DNA of 64,000 nucleotides. It comes from Tomocerus qinae (lineage: Eukaryota > Arthropoda > Collembola > Entomobryomorpha > Tomoceridae). Of the stretch, positions 23,001 to 32,800 are shown in pieces. The notes under the pieces are model-generated. The model saw only the letters and a list, made by a program, of their open reading frames with translations. It had not been told where the DNA came from and did not search any database. Both the position numbers and the translations under genes were made by a program. The stretch lies in contig CM034548.1 of the NCBI GenBank assembly GCA_020055645.1, positions 32,910,201-32,974,200 of the forward strand, in the 5' to 3' direction. The first letter of the stretch is position 1; the number at the start of each line of letters is the position of its first letter.

Positions 23001-26000
23001 ACAGCTATAGTTCATGCTAATCACGGACCATCAATATATGATAAATTGTACTCGCACCCAGGTGTGCAAAGTAGCTATAAAGATTATGAGACTTTAATCA
23101 GTTTAATTGCTGGTGGCGGTGATATTGGTTTGCCAAATGGTACAGTGAAACCGAAGAAAGGGAAGGCGGCTGGCGGAGCTGCCCGCTATAACAAATCCTT
23201 TGTAAACGGTCGTCGTCGGCGGAATACGAATGGAGAAAGTTCTAGCCTTAGTGAAAGTGAAGGTAGTTGTGCTTCAGCAACGGAGACTGCCAAAGCTCCG
23301 GTGACAAAGTCAAACACTGCAAAAGCCGCCGCCGCTTCGACCCGGAAACCGCTATCATATCTATTTGACACAGACTCTAGTACAGATGCTCAAGTAGCGA
23401 GTACTGGGAAGAAGAAAGCAAATACAAAAGCCGCCAAGACGACTGTAGCTAAGGGACGAGGGTTAAAACAAATGGAGAAGACTCTTGACAAATCTTCCTC
23501 GTCGGAGTCTGAACTAGAACTGCCAACCCCCAGAGCGGGCATTACTCGTGCCGCAGCGAATAAACGTGAATCTGTGCCCATTTACTCGGATACAGAATCT
23601 GACACTTCAGAAGCCAAGAAACCGGCAAACAGCACACTTCCACCCAAAGCTCCTGCAAAAGAACCCGCTGTCAAAAAGGGCAAGGCAGTTGCATCAAAAA
23701 CTACCGCTGGAGTTACTCCTAAAGTCACAGCAAAGGCTGCGGCTGCGTTAAAATCAGCTGCAGTGACAAAAGCAGCAGCATCTAAAGCCGCTGCCGCGAC
23801 AAAGGCCGCCGTGGCGTCCAAAACAGCAACGACTAAAGCGGCCATCGCAGCTGCTGCGAAGGCGGTGACTGGAGCTATAGTGAAAGGTGCAACGGTATCT
23901 CCCAAGGCAGCTGCTGGCCGAGGAAGAGGAAAAGGCGGGGGAAGAAGAAAGAAGGGATTCGTTCCTACAGAACTCATCGTACCGCAACGTGAGGCAGCTA
24001 AGAAAGCCACTGAAAGTATTCGCTCCGTAAAAGGTCGACCTAAAGACCAGGCAGGTGTGCCAGAAGAGAGCCCTGGAAGTCCCTCCCCCCAAACAGCATC
24101 GATAATACCCACAAAAACCATTAAGGAAGAGTCTCCAACAGTTCCTGTTCCCAAAGAAGTGAAATCCAAGGAGAAGGAAAAGGACAAAGAAAAGGAGTCC
24201 GTGGAGTTGTTGTCCGAGTCAGAAAAGGAGAAAAATATGGCCACATCCAAGAAAATCGGAAAGAGAAAAAGTCCAGAAAGGAAACCGACGGCTGCTGCTC
24301 TGAAAAAGAAAAACGCCAAGGCCGAAATGGAAGCTGCCGTGGCCAAAGCAAATATTGAAATCAAGGATGAGTATGACTTTGATGGAGACAATTTGGAATC
24401 TCCGTCGAAGTCTGTGACCTACGTACCTCAACGACAGGCCGCGAAGAAAGCAGCCGAGCACATCCGAAGTGGACTTAGCAATATTGTAGCTGCCCGCCTT
24501 ATCATTGAAGATGAGATGGAGGCAGATCGCAAGAAATCCAAGGGGAACAAGAAGAAACCTAATCAGGCAGATGCACCTGGATCTGCAGGTAAATCTCCAA
24601 CTTCTGGCATCAAGTCCCCCATCGACGATCTCTTTGACGAGTCTCAAAACTCCAAAAATGATCACGGCGCACTTGCTTTAAAACCACGACCCAAGGAACG
24701 AACTACCAACCTCAAAGGTCAGTCTCCCCGCATAAATAACAAACTTTCTTCTCATTTGGAGCATGTCGTTGTCATTTATGAATGCTTATTCCTTATTTTC
24801 GAGTATTTCAGTTTTATTTTCACCCCGCCTGAGCCACATAAACACATTTGGTCGTGGATGCTATTGTAGTTCAAATATATCTACTAGTCTTTCTAATTAT
24901 TAACCAAAAGTGGAGGCTGACGTAAATTTCGCCTGTTGTACAGCTATACGTTATGCCAATTACAAAACTCGTGTATTGGTCTATTTTACGGTTTTAAATT
25001 GGCATTAAAATAATCTAGTGTGCTTTAAATATCGTAAATCTTTACCGATGTTTTGACAGGCGGCATCAAAAAATATTTGTTTTATCCAGTTCTATTTCAA
25101 TGCCTGTAACTACTCAAAAAATTGCTCAAACTTATCTGACGTACCTCACAAGAAGCACAGCCAAAATCTTTTACAATGGGCATGTTTCGGGAGATACGGC
25201 TCCCTCACTTCGTAAAACCATAAGAAAAGCCTCTAAACTATCTGGTTGTGGGCATTTGTAGCTTTAGTGTCCGTGGTTCTCACTTATCTCGTAGTAAATT
25301 GAACGTTACCTGTTCGTTGTATCAGCCCATCCAATCCCAATTAACAAAGGAATTCCACTCATTCTACGCTATCGTACAGGTTTATTGGTTTTTATTTGTA
25401 ACTTGTAATAACAATTCCAACAAGGTAAAAGCTTTCCATACCTTCACTTATTGTCACTGAAATTTACATTAACCACTGAGTCACTAATTGTGCACAATAC
25501 TTCAAAACGTAGTTGCTATTAATTAGAAAAGTAATGCTTTAAAATATTCCTCCTGCGTCAAATAGCAGAAGAACCCCATCCGTTTTCTGTATCCTTGTAT
25601 GATGCACAATTATTTATTTCAATTCTATATTTGACCGCTTTGTAGTTATTTTTTGTTTCATACTGTTCCTCTTCCATATGTAATGATGTAAATTATTTAG
25701 TTGTCTATTTAGTTAATCTATAATACTGACTGTGATAGGAATGGCTTCAGCAATAAAGGATATTTTGACTAAATCTTTGTCCTGTATATTCCACAGATTC
25801 GGAAGCGGTTCGAGGTGGAGTCAAAATTGGTCGGAAGGAAAGCGGAACAAAATCTCCCGTAAAAGAAGTGGGTAATGGGGCGAGGGGCAGCAGTGGGGCG
25901 AAAGACACGGACTGGCCCTTTCTTGACAAGGGGTCGCAGTCAGCGTGTCGAAGAAGCCGGGAGCGAAGCAGCAGCTCCTCCTCCACGAGCAGCAGTAGCA

Positions 26001-28488
26001 GCACCAGCGGGTCGACCTCGAGTAGCCGCTCTTCCTCCTCCTCCCGCTCCTCTTCCGCCGCTTCTGCGTCCCCTGATCCCAGCAGCCGAAAAAGTCCAGC
26101 CATGTCCCCCAAGGAACAAGTCGCTCAACCCATCTCAGTCTGCTCGAGCTCTTCCTCTGTTGCGGGCCCAGGTAGGAAGCTTAAAACTTCCGAGCGGAGC
26201 CCGGACAATCGAATTCGGGCCGAGACTTCTCCGCGAGCGAAATCTGGCGCCAAGGGTAGTCGACCCACTGAGCCTGGATCACGGCGAAATTCAACTGCAA
26301 GTTCCCACGCGTCGTCGCCGGAGTCACCCCGAAGACGGACAGCCGCCACTAAGCCGTCGCCGAACCGGAAACAACCGGTCAGCACCAGTAGCAGTCGAAG
26401 TCCCTCGGCGGGGCGGCGGAGTGGGTCCGCTGTTGGAGGGACGCCGTCAAGAACACGTCGTCGCAGCCTCTCCCCCGCTGTGCACCGAAGTCCTGCGAAG
26501 AACGCCACCGCCAAAGCGAAAAGCCCTCGAGGAGCGCGAGAATCAAAGGTCAGTGAAGATGAAAAGGAGGGAGTCGTCTCCATCTCCCCTAACACAAAAT
26601 TTCCAGCGACCACCCCTGTCCAATCGCGAGCTCCGCCCCCGGCGCTAGGGAAGAGCGAACTTGATCTCTCGTCTGACTCAGAGCCAGACTCCTCCCCCGC
26701 AAAAGAGAAGGAAGTGCCTCCTCCAAAGACCAGGGGCCGCCAGCCATCCAAGCCATCTGTGTCCCAATCAAATAACGCGGGAACTACTGGTCCGACTGCT
26801 AGTGCGGCATTACCTGCTGCGTCAAGTGACCCTAAGAACAAAGCCTCGCCCGTAAAACCGAAGAAAAAGGAAGTGAGTGTGATTCTGTCCATCCCGGAGA
26901 ATCCAGCAGCAGACGAAAAGGAGAACTCGGTAGTGGCCGTCAGCCCTAGTCCGGCGGAATCCGCGAAGAAAGCTCAAAAGCAAGTACCTGCCTCTTTGTC
27001 TGTGCTCTCGCCGCTGACGCCGTCATCGGAAAATAAAGAGAAGGAGCACTCCATGTCAAGAAGCTCGGACACAGAGCCAGAGTCTAAGAGAGCGAGACTT
27101 GATTCGGGCGCCGACTCCTCGGCTCAACCTCCACAAACCTCTCAACCCTCGCACGTCCCCACCAGCTCAACTTCCGCGACCACGTCCGCAACAACAACTG
27201 TAGCCAAATCCATCTTCTCCCCACCAGGGGCTGGACGAGAGTCAGAAATCCTCGATTTTGACACAGACTTATATGACTTGGCACGCAGCGTCACGGAAGA
27301 ATACTCTCAAGACGAAGAAGGACCAACGAGCGGATCTCTCTCTTTCTCATTTTCCCAAGGATTCCTCTGTAGGGAGGACAACAAAGAAGACTCCACGAGG
27401 GCCACATTGAACTTAGTAGAGAAACTGCGGCTTCAACACGCCCGCAAATCCGGATTCCATCGTCCGTCGACAGAAAGTTCGTCGGAGTTCGGGGACAACC
27501 CAGACGAACAGCCTCGGTCCCCCTCCGACTCCAACAAAGCAGAAGGCAGCGAAGTGGCCCCTCCTTCCTCACGGGTGGTGGAAAATGTGGCGGCGGAGAA
27601 GAGTTTGTTCGAACCTCCGTCGAAATCCCCTAGTGTCGTTTCTAGTGAGAGTCCGGATCGTACCAAGTCTATACAGGGCGATGAGAGGTGGGTCCCGCCT
27701 AGTGGCAAACTCACTCCGGCAGCTTCCTCATCTCAAGACCAAATTGAGTCACCTCACGCCCAACAATTGCAGCCACAAGTTCCTCCCGAGCCGCCAACTT
27801 ACTCTCAGAGTAATTCACAGGATGTAAGCAACTCTCCAATCATCTCCGAAGACAGACTGTTTAGTAGTGAAGAGGGGCGTCGGGGCCTCAATGAGATCCC
27901 GCAGCCTCCTCATCCCTACCGTGATAATAACAAAACGTCTCCGAAGGAGGACGGCCCTCCGCCATCGGTGACCCTACACTCCCATCCTTCCCCTATTAGA
28001 CCCCAACCTATGCACAGTGTGAGTGTTAATTTAGAAATGAACAAGGAGGAAATGGAGGTGAAGAGATTCAATGAAATTTCTGGTGCACGGGCAGATGTCT
28101 TTAGTCCTACCGCCTCCTCTCACCCCTTCCCGCCTCAGACGACGCCGGAACAGCCCCCCGTGCCCACTTCTGTCCCTTCCGTGATTTCTCCTCCTCTGCC
28201 ACACGGGAGGAACATTCCTCACGACGTCGTGCCATCTTTGTCTTTCGGTGCTGCAGCTGGACAAGGACCTGGAGCCTTCACGCTGGGACATTCTGCCCAT
28301 TCACAGTTCCTTCATCCTCATCCTTTAGTAAACGTTTCTTTGGCCAGTGGAAACCCCCTTCAATTTTTCCATCCTCAAATCTCTATTCCCAAAGGCTCTC
28401 CAAATTTATTGAGCCCCTCGGCTAATTATCCCCTTGTTCATCCTGCCCATTTTTTGACGCAACAACAGAATCAATCAGCGGTTTCACA

Positions 28489-28520
<32 letters not shown>

Positions 28521-31500
28521 AGGATAATATTTCCGTACCCACATCTTCACCTGTCCTTCATAGAAGAAGTTCGGAAATGCTGGATTCGAATGGCAAAGTA
28601 AATATGAGCAACTCTTTAGTATCTGTAGTAACATCTAACATGCCGCCTCTTTCGAAACCGCCTCTGACATCACCGTCTATCCTTTTGGCTGCAAATAACG
28701 TGAAAACAATGACTCCTCCTCCTCCTCCGCAATCGACAGTGGCTCAAATCATTGAGAGTGTGGTGAACAATCACTCATGTGGTCCAGTGTCGTCGTCTAA
28801 CTCAATGATGAGCAAATCCCCGCTGACTTCTTCATCTCTGTCCTTAGGTTTGAGTACAAATTCGACAGTTACATCCGTCGCTCATCTCTCAGTTAGCCAG
28901 GCTAAAGTGATTAGTTGTAATTCCATTGCGTCGTCTCTTCCAAACAATATCGTTAGTGCTAAGTCACCGCTTTCAGCCCACAAACTTCTCCAAGAAACTG
29001 TCGTCTCGGATTTCAGTGCTATTCTATCTAATAAAACCACAGAAAATATAATTCCACCGAAAACACCTGTAGTTCGGGATCAAGTTGTTGTGCCGCCAAG
29101 TAATTCTGTTAGTCCGAAAGGAAGTGGCAGAGGGAAGAGGCCCTCGACGCCTAGAGCTCGTGTGGAGAAGGTTGTCATCGAAGAAGGGAGTCCCCAGGGA
29201 AAGGGGCGAGGCGAGCGGAAGTCCAGTGGCACTTCTCCTGGCAGGGGCAGTCACAAACCGCCCACACCACGGAGAGGAGGCGCTGGGAGAGGAAAATCGA
29301 AGAACAAAGGAGGGATTGGTGTGCGGAAAGATCTGGTGGGCACCGTCTATGATATCGACTTGGATGAATTTGAAGAGAATTCGGAGGAGAAATTCGACCT
29401 GCGAATGTTGCGGGAGAGGCGGAAGTCGAATGACGTGCATTCTGAGAGTAAAAAATCAGAAAGCTCAAATGCTAGTCCAGTTCATCTTGAAAAAGCCTCT
29501 CCTCGCTACCGCACAAATTTCGACGAGACGAGTGTTCGTGGAGAAAAAGTACTGCCCCTCCTTCAAGCCCCTCTACCCGGTCCAGTAGACATGAGAACTT
29601 ACAACGCAGCTCTGGCGGGAGAACATCTGCATGAGGCATTGAATAAAATCGGCTTCCCACACGGAAAAGACCCGAGTGCTGCGGAAATCGCCTCTCTGTT
29701 CATGGGGACGACATCTTCCTCTGGGGCGGGAATGAACGATTTGGAAGAGCTGGACAAAACTCTGGAAGCCCTGGTGTCTACGTCGAAGGCATCTTTGCCC
29801 AGCTCCTCTCACTCCGCCACCACCGCCCACCACGCTCACCATCATAATCAGCAAGTCAACAATGTGATAGCAACGCAGAAAAATACTCACGTACCGGTAA
29901 TGATGCCAGGCGGGGACGTTAGCACGCCGACGTGTAAAGACTTGGTCACGCCCTCAGTGACTCCCTTTGCCGCCGACGGCGACTCCCGAAATCAGTTGAA
30001 AGTGAAAATCAAAGGTCCATTCTTAGATGCAAATTATAGTTCTCATTCCATTCCCCCTCCTCCTGGTGCTGTTAACTTTCCCCAACCTCATTTCCACCCT
30101 TCGGAGCCTCCTCATCCTATGATGCCTATGATGAACAACCAATCCTCCAATCTGCGACGCATGCGTAAGAAAGAACTGCTGAGACAATACTGGACACAAG
30201 ACATGAACATGGATGGAAGTTCGCTGAACCCTCCCTACGGGTCTGAGATGGGAATTCCGCCTAGTCCCATGTCTCATCCTATCAACCGCTCGGTGATAAC
30301 GATCCCTAAAGCTGTCGCTTCAATGGCCATCATCCCTACAAAGGAAGATTACCGTATGGACAACAGTCCGACGATAGACAATGGTAACCAAATGTTCGGG
30401 GATTTGACCCCTACGCCGACAGTTCCGGAAAAGAAACGCCGTAGTCGAGGAGTGTCGAGAGAAATAGCAGCTTTAGGAATCTTACCGCCTGATGGACCCC
30501 GAGAAAGACGCAGAGACCGATCTGCGACGAGCATTCCTTCTTCAACAGCCGATGTGAATGCTCGGAAGCGGGGACGGACGAATAGCAGCAAGCCGAGCCG
30601 AAGCACATTCATCCCGCCAACGTTAGTCGAGTCTGAGGATAGTTTCAGTGGTGCTAGTGGTAGTAGTAATCTTCTAGGGAAGTCACACCTTCCGTCAAGC
30701 TCAAGCACATCGTCGAACGCTCTTGGTGGCATAGTCACCACAGTTAATCACCCGACTCCGAAACTCAAAATCAAATTCGGAGAATTGTCGAATTCTATCA
30801 ATGCTAACAATTCTAATAACCACCTGAGCGATTCTGACAAGGAGACGCCGAATAAAAAAGCAAAAGGAAGACCGCCTAAGAAAAGAGGGATTTCCGAGAT
30901 CACTCCACCTGCTCCACCATCAATGGAAGAACTCAAGAGACAGAGCATGAAGTTCCGTGAAATGGTTATGCAAGATTTTGCTGTGGAAGAACGACGAGAG
31001 ATTCTCCAGCTGACCGGGACACGGCGACACAGAAAACACAAGAAAAAAGGAGCAACAGGGAATGAGACCGACGAGTCGAATCGATCCAAGTCTCCGGAGG
31101 TGAAAGTGATTACAGATGGTCCGAAACTGATTCTGCGATTTGGGAAAAGTCGCTCATCAACGACGACATCGTCAGCTGAAGTCAACAATGGAAACGGGTC
31201 AAACAACGGTGTGGACTCGAAGCCAAAAGAAAACGGACCAATCGGATTGGGAGAGCCTCCAGGACTCGGGCTACGAGATTTAACCAGCACCGACGGAGAC
31301 TTGGCTGGAGAAAACGACTCGGGGTTCACAGGGAGCAGTGAGGGGAGTAGCGGTTTTAATGACAATGGGAAAGTAGTGTTGTGCGTGGACAATGCGGCGG
31401 GGTCTGAAAAGGGTATTAGTAATTGTGGAAGCAGCAGCGGCAGTAGCATTAAAAACCGAAGTAATAGTGACTTAGATAAAAAGTTGGGGGCGGTGAATGC

Positions 31501-31723
31501 GGCGGGAGGGATCGGAGTGAATTCGTCGGGCGGAGTGAGTGACAACAATGTTATTTGTGGCGGTAGTAATGGTAGTAGTAGTAACTCGAGTGAGAAGATC
31601 ATGCCGATCCGCCTGAAGCTGAGCAGATGCATGGAAGGGTCGTACTCTTTGCAAAAGAAGAAGGAGGGAGAGCGGGAGGGGTCCAACCCGCCGAAACTGT
31701 CGGATAGTTGTGAAGTGCGGTGA
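19802..31723 (+). CDS. rno: PHD finger protein rhinoceros (JADE family), 14 coding exons, 3117 aa
   Basis: JADE-family proteins are nuclear scaffolds of HBO1-type histone acetyltransferase complexes; in Drosophila, rhinoceros restrains EGFR/Ras signalling in the eye. Exons by splice sites and frame: 19802-19847, 19921-20093, 20204-20320, 20666-20748, 20854-21166, 21250-21367, 21442-21611, 21694-21867, 21949-22076, 22163-22283, 22556-22678, 22763-22849, 22944-24717, 25797-31723. All introns are GT-AG, and the total of 9354 nt divides evenly by three. Order: JADE/EPL-like N region (about 74-240), PHD1 (239-283), zinc knuckle plus PHD2 (291-404), conserved helical JADE segment (about 440-550), then a very long disordered tail. 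The length is close to Drosophila Rno (about 3240) and far above vertebrate JADE1 (842). The ATG follows an in-exon leader after the 19769 acceptor. No frameshift or missing zinc ligand is seen, so the gene appears intact. Single-base errors in exon edges are possible. Confidence 0.93.
20204..21166 (+). other. rno exons 3-5: JADE N-terminal (EPL-like) region
   Basis: Residues 74-244. Family hallmarks visible here are [15 protein letters not shown], the [15 protein letters not shown] block spanning the exon 3/4 junction, the PKKKYVRV stretch, the [11 protein letters not shown] motif, and [14 protein letters not shown] residues ([16 protein letters not shown]) leading straight into PHD1. In JADE1 this region contributes to binding HBO1 and to directing the complex to histone H4. 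Exon 4 ends two bases into a codon and exon 5 completes it as Leu140, restoring FRLPKKK. Confidence 0.88.
21250..22076 (+). other. rno exons 6-9: PHD1, zinc knuckle and PHD2 (extended PHD)
   Basis: PHD1 has the full C4HC3 set: C239, C242, C256, C259, H264, C267, C280, C283 (first two ligands in exon 5). The zinc knuckle has C291, C294, H312, C315, and PHD2 has C348, C351, C361, C366, H371, C374, C401, H404 (C4HC2H). Residues around WIPEVSIGS and EKMEPIT between knuckle and PHD2 are near-identical to JADE proteins. Such paired fingers read the histone H3 tail. Exon 9 finishes PHD2 (SYCEKHS) and adds a Lys/Glu-rich linker to residue 440. Confidence 0.93.
22163..22849 (+). other. rno exons 10-12: conserved post-PHD JADE helical segment
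   Basis: Residues 441-551. [12 protein letters not shown] and [10 protein letters not shown] (exon 10), [13 protein letters not shown] (exons 11/12) and [12 protein letters not shown] (exon 12) correspond closely to the helical block after the PHD fingers in JADE proteins. Gln/Glu-rich spacing ([13 protein letters not shown]) suggests a coiled segment. The function of this block is less defined; it is a strong family marker. Confidence 0.88.
22944..24717 (+). other. rno exon 13: Ala/Lys-rich, histone H1-like tail segment
   Basis: Residues 552-1142 plus one base. After a short conserved start ([10 protein letters not shown]) the segment becomes Ser/Glu/Lys-rich, then strongly Ala/Lys/Thr/Val-rich at about residues 800-890, like the C-terminal tail of histone H1, ending in [14 protein letters not shown]. 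The motif [16 protein letters not shown] (897-912) recurs as [16 protein letters not shown] (1045-1060). A second in-phase donor, GCAG|GTAAAT, lies at 24588/24589 and matches consensus better than the 24717 donor (AAAG|GTCAGT); its use would drop 43 residues including [11 protein letters not shown]. Confidence 0.85.
24718..25796 (+). other. intron 13 of rno
   Basis: At 1079 bp it is the longest intron within the coding region. It begins GTCAGT and ends TTCCACAG. The exon 13 frame reads 50 codons into it before a stop at 24867-24869, so retention would give a protein lacking the entire 1975-residue last-exon tail. No coding block is evident inside. Confidence 0.75.
25797..31723 (+). other. rno exon 14: single 5.9-kb exon with disordered tail
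   Basis: Residues 1143-3117 in one open frame, clearly GC-richer than its surroundings. It opens with a poly-Ser block (about 1200-1235) and SR/SP-rich repeats. Islands that look conserved stand out of the disorder: [14 protein letters not shown] (about 1627-1641), [17 protein letters not shown] from 2320, [18 protein letters not shown] (2596-2613), PKLKIKFG (2797-2804), AT-hook-like GRPPKKRG (2833-2840), PKLILRFG (2918-2925) and the near-terminal [13 protein letters not shown] (from 3078). These short islands are candidates for partner binding; the rest is Ser/Pro/Asn/Gly-rich. Long reading frames on the opposite strand are compositional shadows. Confidence 0.9.
28487..28522 (+). repeat. CAG/CAA repeat encoding 12 glutamines in rno
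   Basis: Twelve consecutive Gln codons as a CAG-CAA-CAG mixture inside exon 14. The CAA interruptions in the middle should lower slippage compared with a pure CAG run. Length variation between individuals is likely at such a site. Confidence 0.95.
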
Positions 31724-32800
31724 CCTTCCCTGTGTCGTATGTTAAGTGTTAGAGTTAGCTTACGTAGGCTACCAAAAATTTACAGGTGACAAAAATAGAA
31801 TTTAGATTGATAAATAGGTAAATAGAATTCGATTGTGAAAAGTGCAGTCGGAGCAGTCATGTAAAATGGAAAGAACTGAAATCTCGCCAATTGAAATTCT
31901 CAAAACTTGACGTACAAACATTGTTAAATGCATAGATTGAATAACTTTACGTAATTTAACGTGACGTTAACGATAAGTGAACTTTATAAATGATAAGCGT
32001 CTATCTGTATCATACATTTTAGGTATGTTTAAAACTATAAATATATCTAAGTAAATACTTGACGTAAGATTTTAAATAAGATTAGATTGTAATTACTATT
32101 ACAGTTATTATTATGATTGTTAAAGACAGCGAACTAATATGCCCCTCCCACAAGTTAACAGCAGATTATTATTACTACTACATCAACACTACTGTTATTA
32201 TTATTGAGTCTGTATTATTATTGTTATATATTATTATATTAATTATTATTATTGCTCTGTATTATTATTATTATTATTTGCTATTATTATTATATAATTG
32301 TTATTAATATTATATTATTAATCTTATTAAAAATGGTATAATACTATAAATCATACGTAAAAATTGATATGTTTACTAAAGTAGAGTGGTATGTATGTAT
32401 CGTATTACTAAACAATAAAATTGTTGTTACCTCAAACCTCAAATTAAAACATGTATTAGTGGTTAGGTTAATGACAATTAATATGCTATCAACAAGACAA
32501 AATGAACTTACAGGCGTTGGTCCAAAATCACACTTTACTAATACCTATTATTATTTATCTGTAGAGTACATATAACGAACGACTTGTAATAGTTAAAAGT
32601 GGGTGTAAGCAGATAAATACTAGCAAATGAACGGAACGGACTCAACCAGCAATATCTTAGTAAAACTATCGTTTGTTCAGTGTTAAAATACATAATGAAA
32701 AATAATAAAATACGATTATAATAGAATTTCGCAAATAATTAGCTAAGCTATATACCATAGTGCACAACCCCGTGTTTCAAGTGGGAAAATAAAACTTACT
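31724..32800 (+). terminator. rno 3' untranslated region and candidate poly(A) signals
   Basis: After the TGA at 31721-31723 composition falls back to AT-rich. Perfect AATAAA hexamers occur at 32414-32419, 32704-32709 and 32788-32793. The first would give a 3' UTR of about 700 nt, the last about 1.1 kb. A TTA-rich microsatellite lies within the longer forms. Without transcripts the used site is not known. Confidence 0.45.
32165..32330 (+). repeat. interrupted (TTA)n microsatellite
   Basis: TTATTATTA runs with TAC, CTG and TTG interruptions, about 165 bp, inside the likely rno 3' UTR. The transcript would carry long UUA/AUU runs. It lacks AUUUA pentamers, so a classical AU-rich decay element is not supported. 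Confidence 0.85.

Noticed and set aside
24718-24869. Continuation of rno exon 13 as true coding sequence
   Set aside because: Composition switches to Ile/Phe/Leu-rich right after the GTCAGT donor; kept only as a possible retained-intron product.
23582-31686. Long minus-strand frames opposite rno exons 13 and 14 (up to about 312 codons)
   Set aside because: Shadows of a GC-richer Ser/Pro-rich coding strand; no domains and no splice structure of their own.
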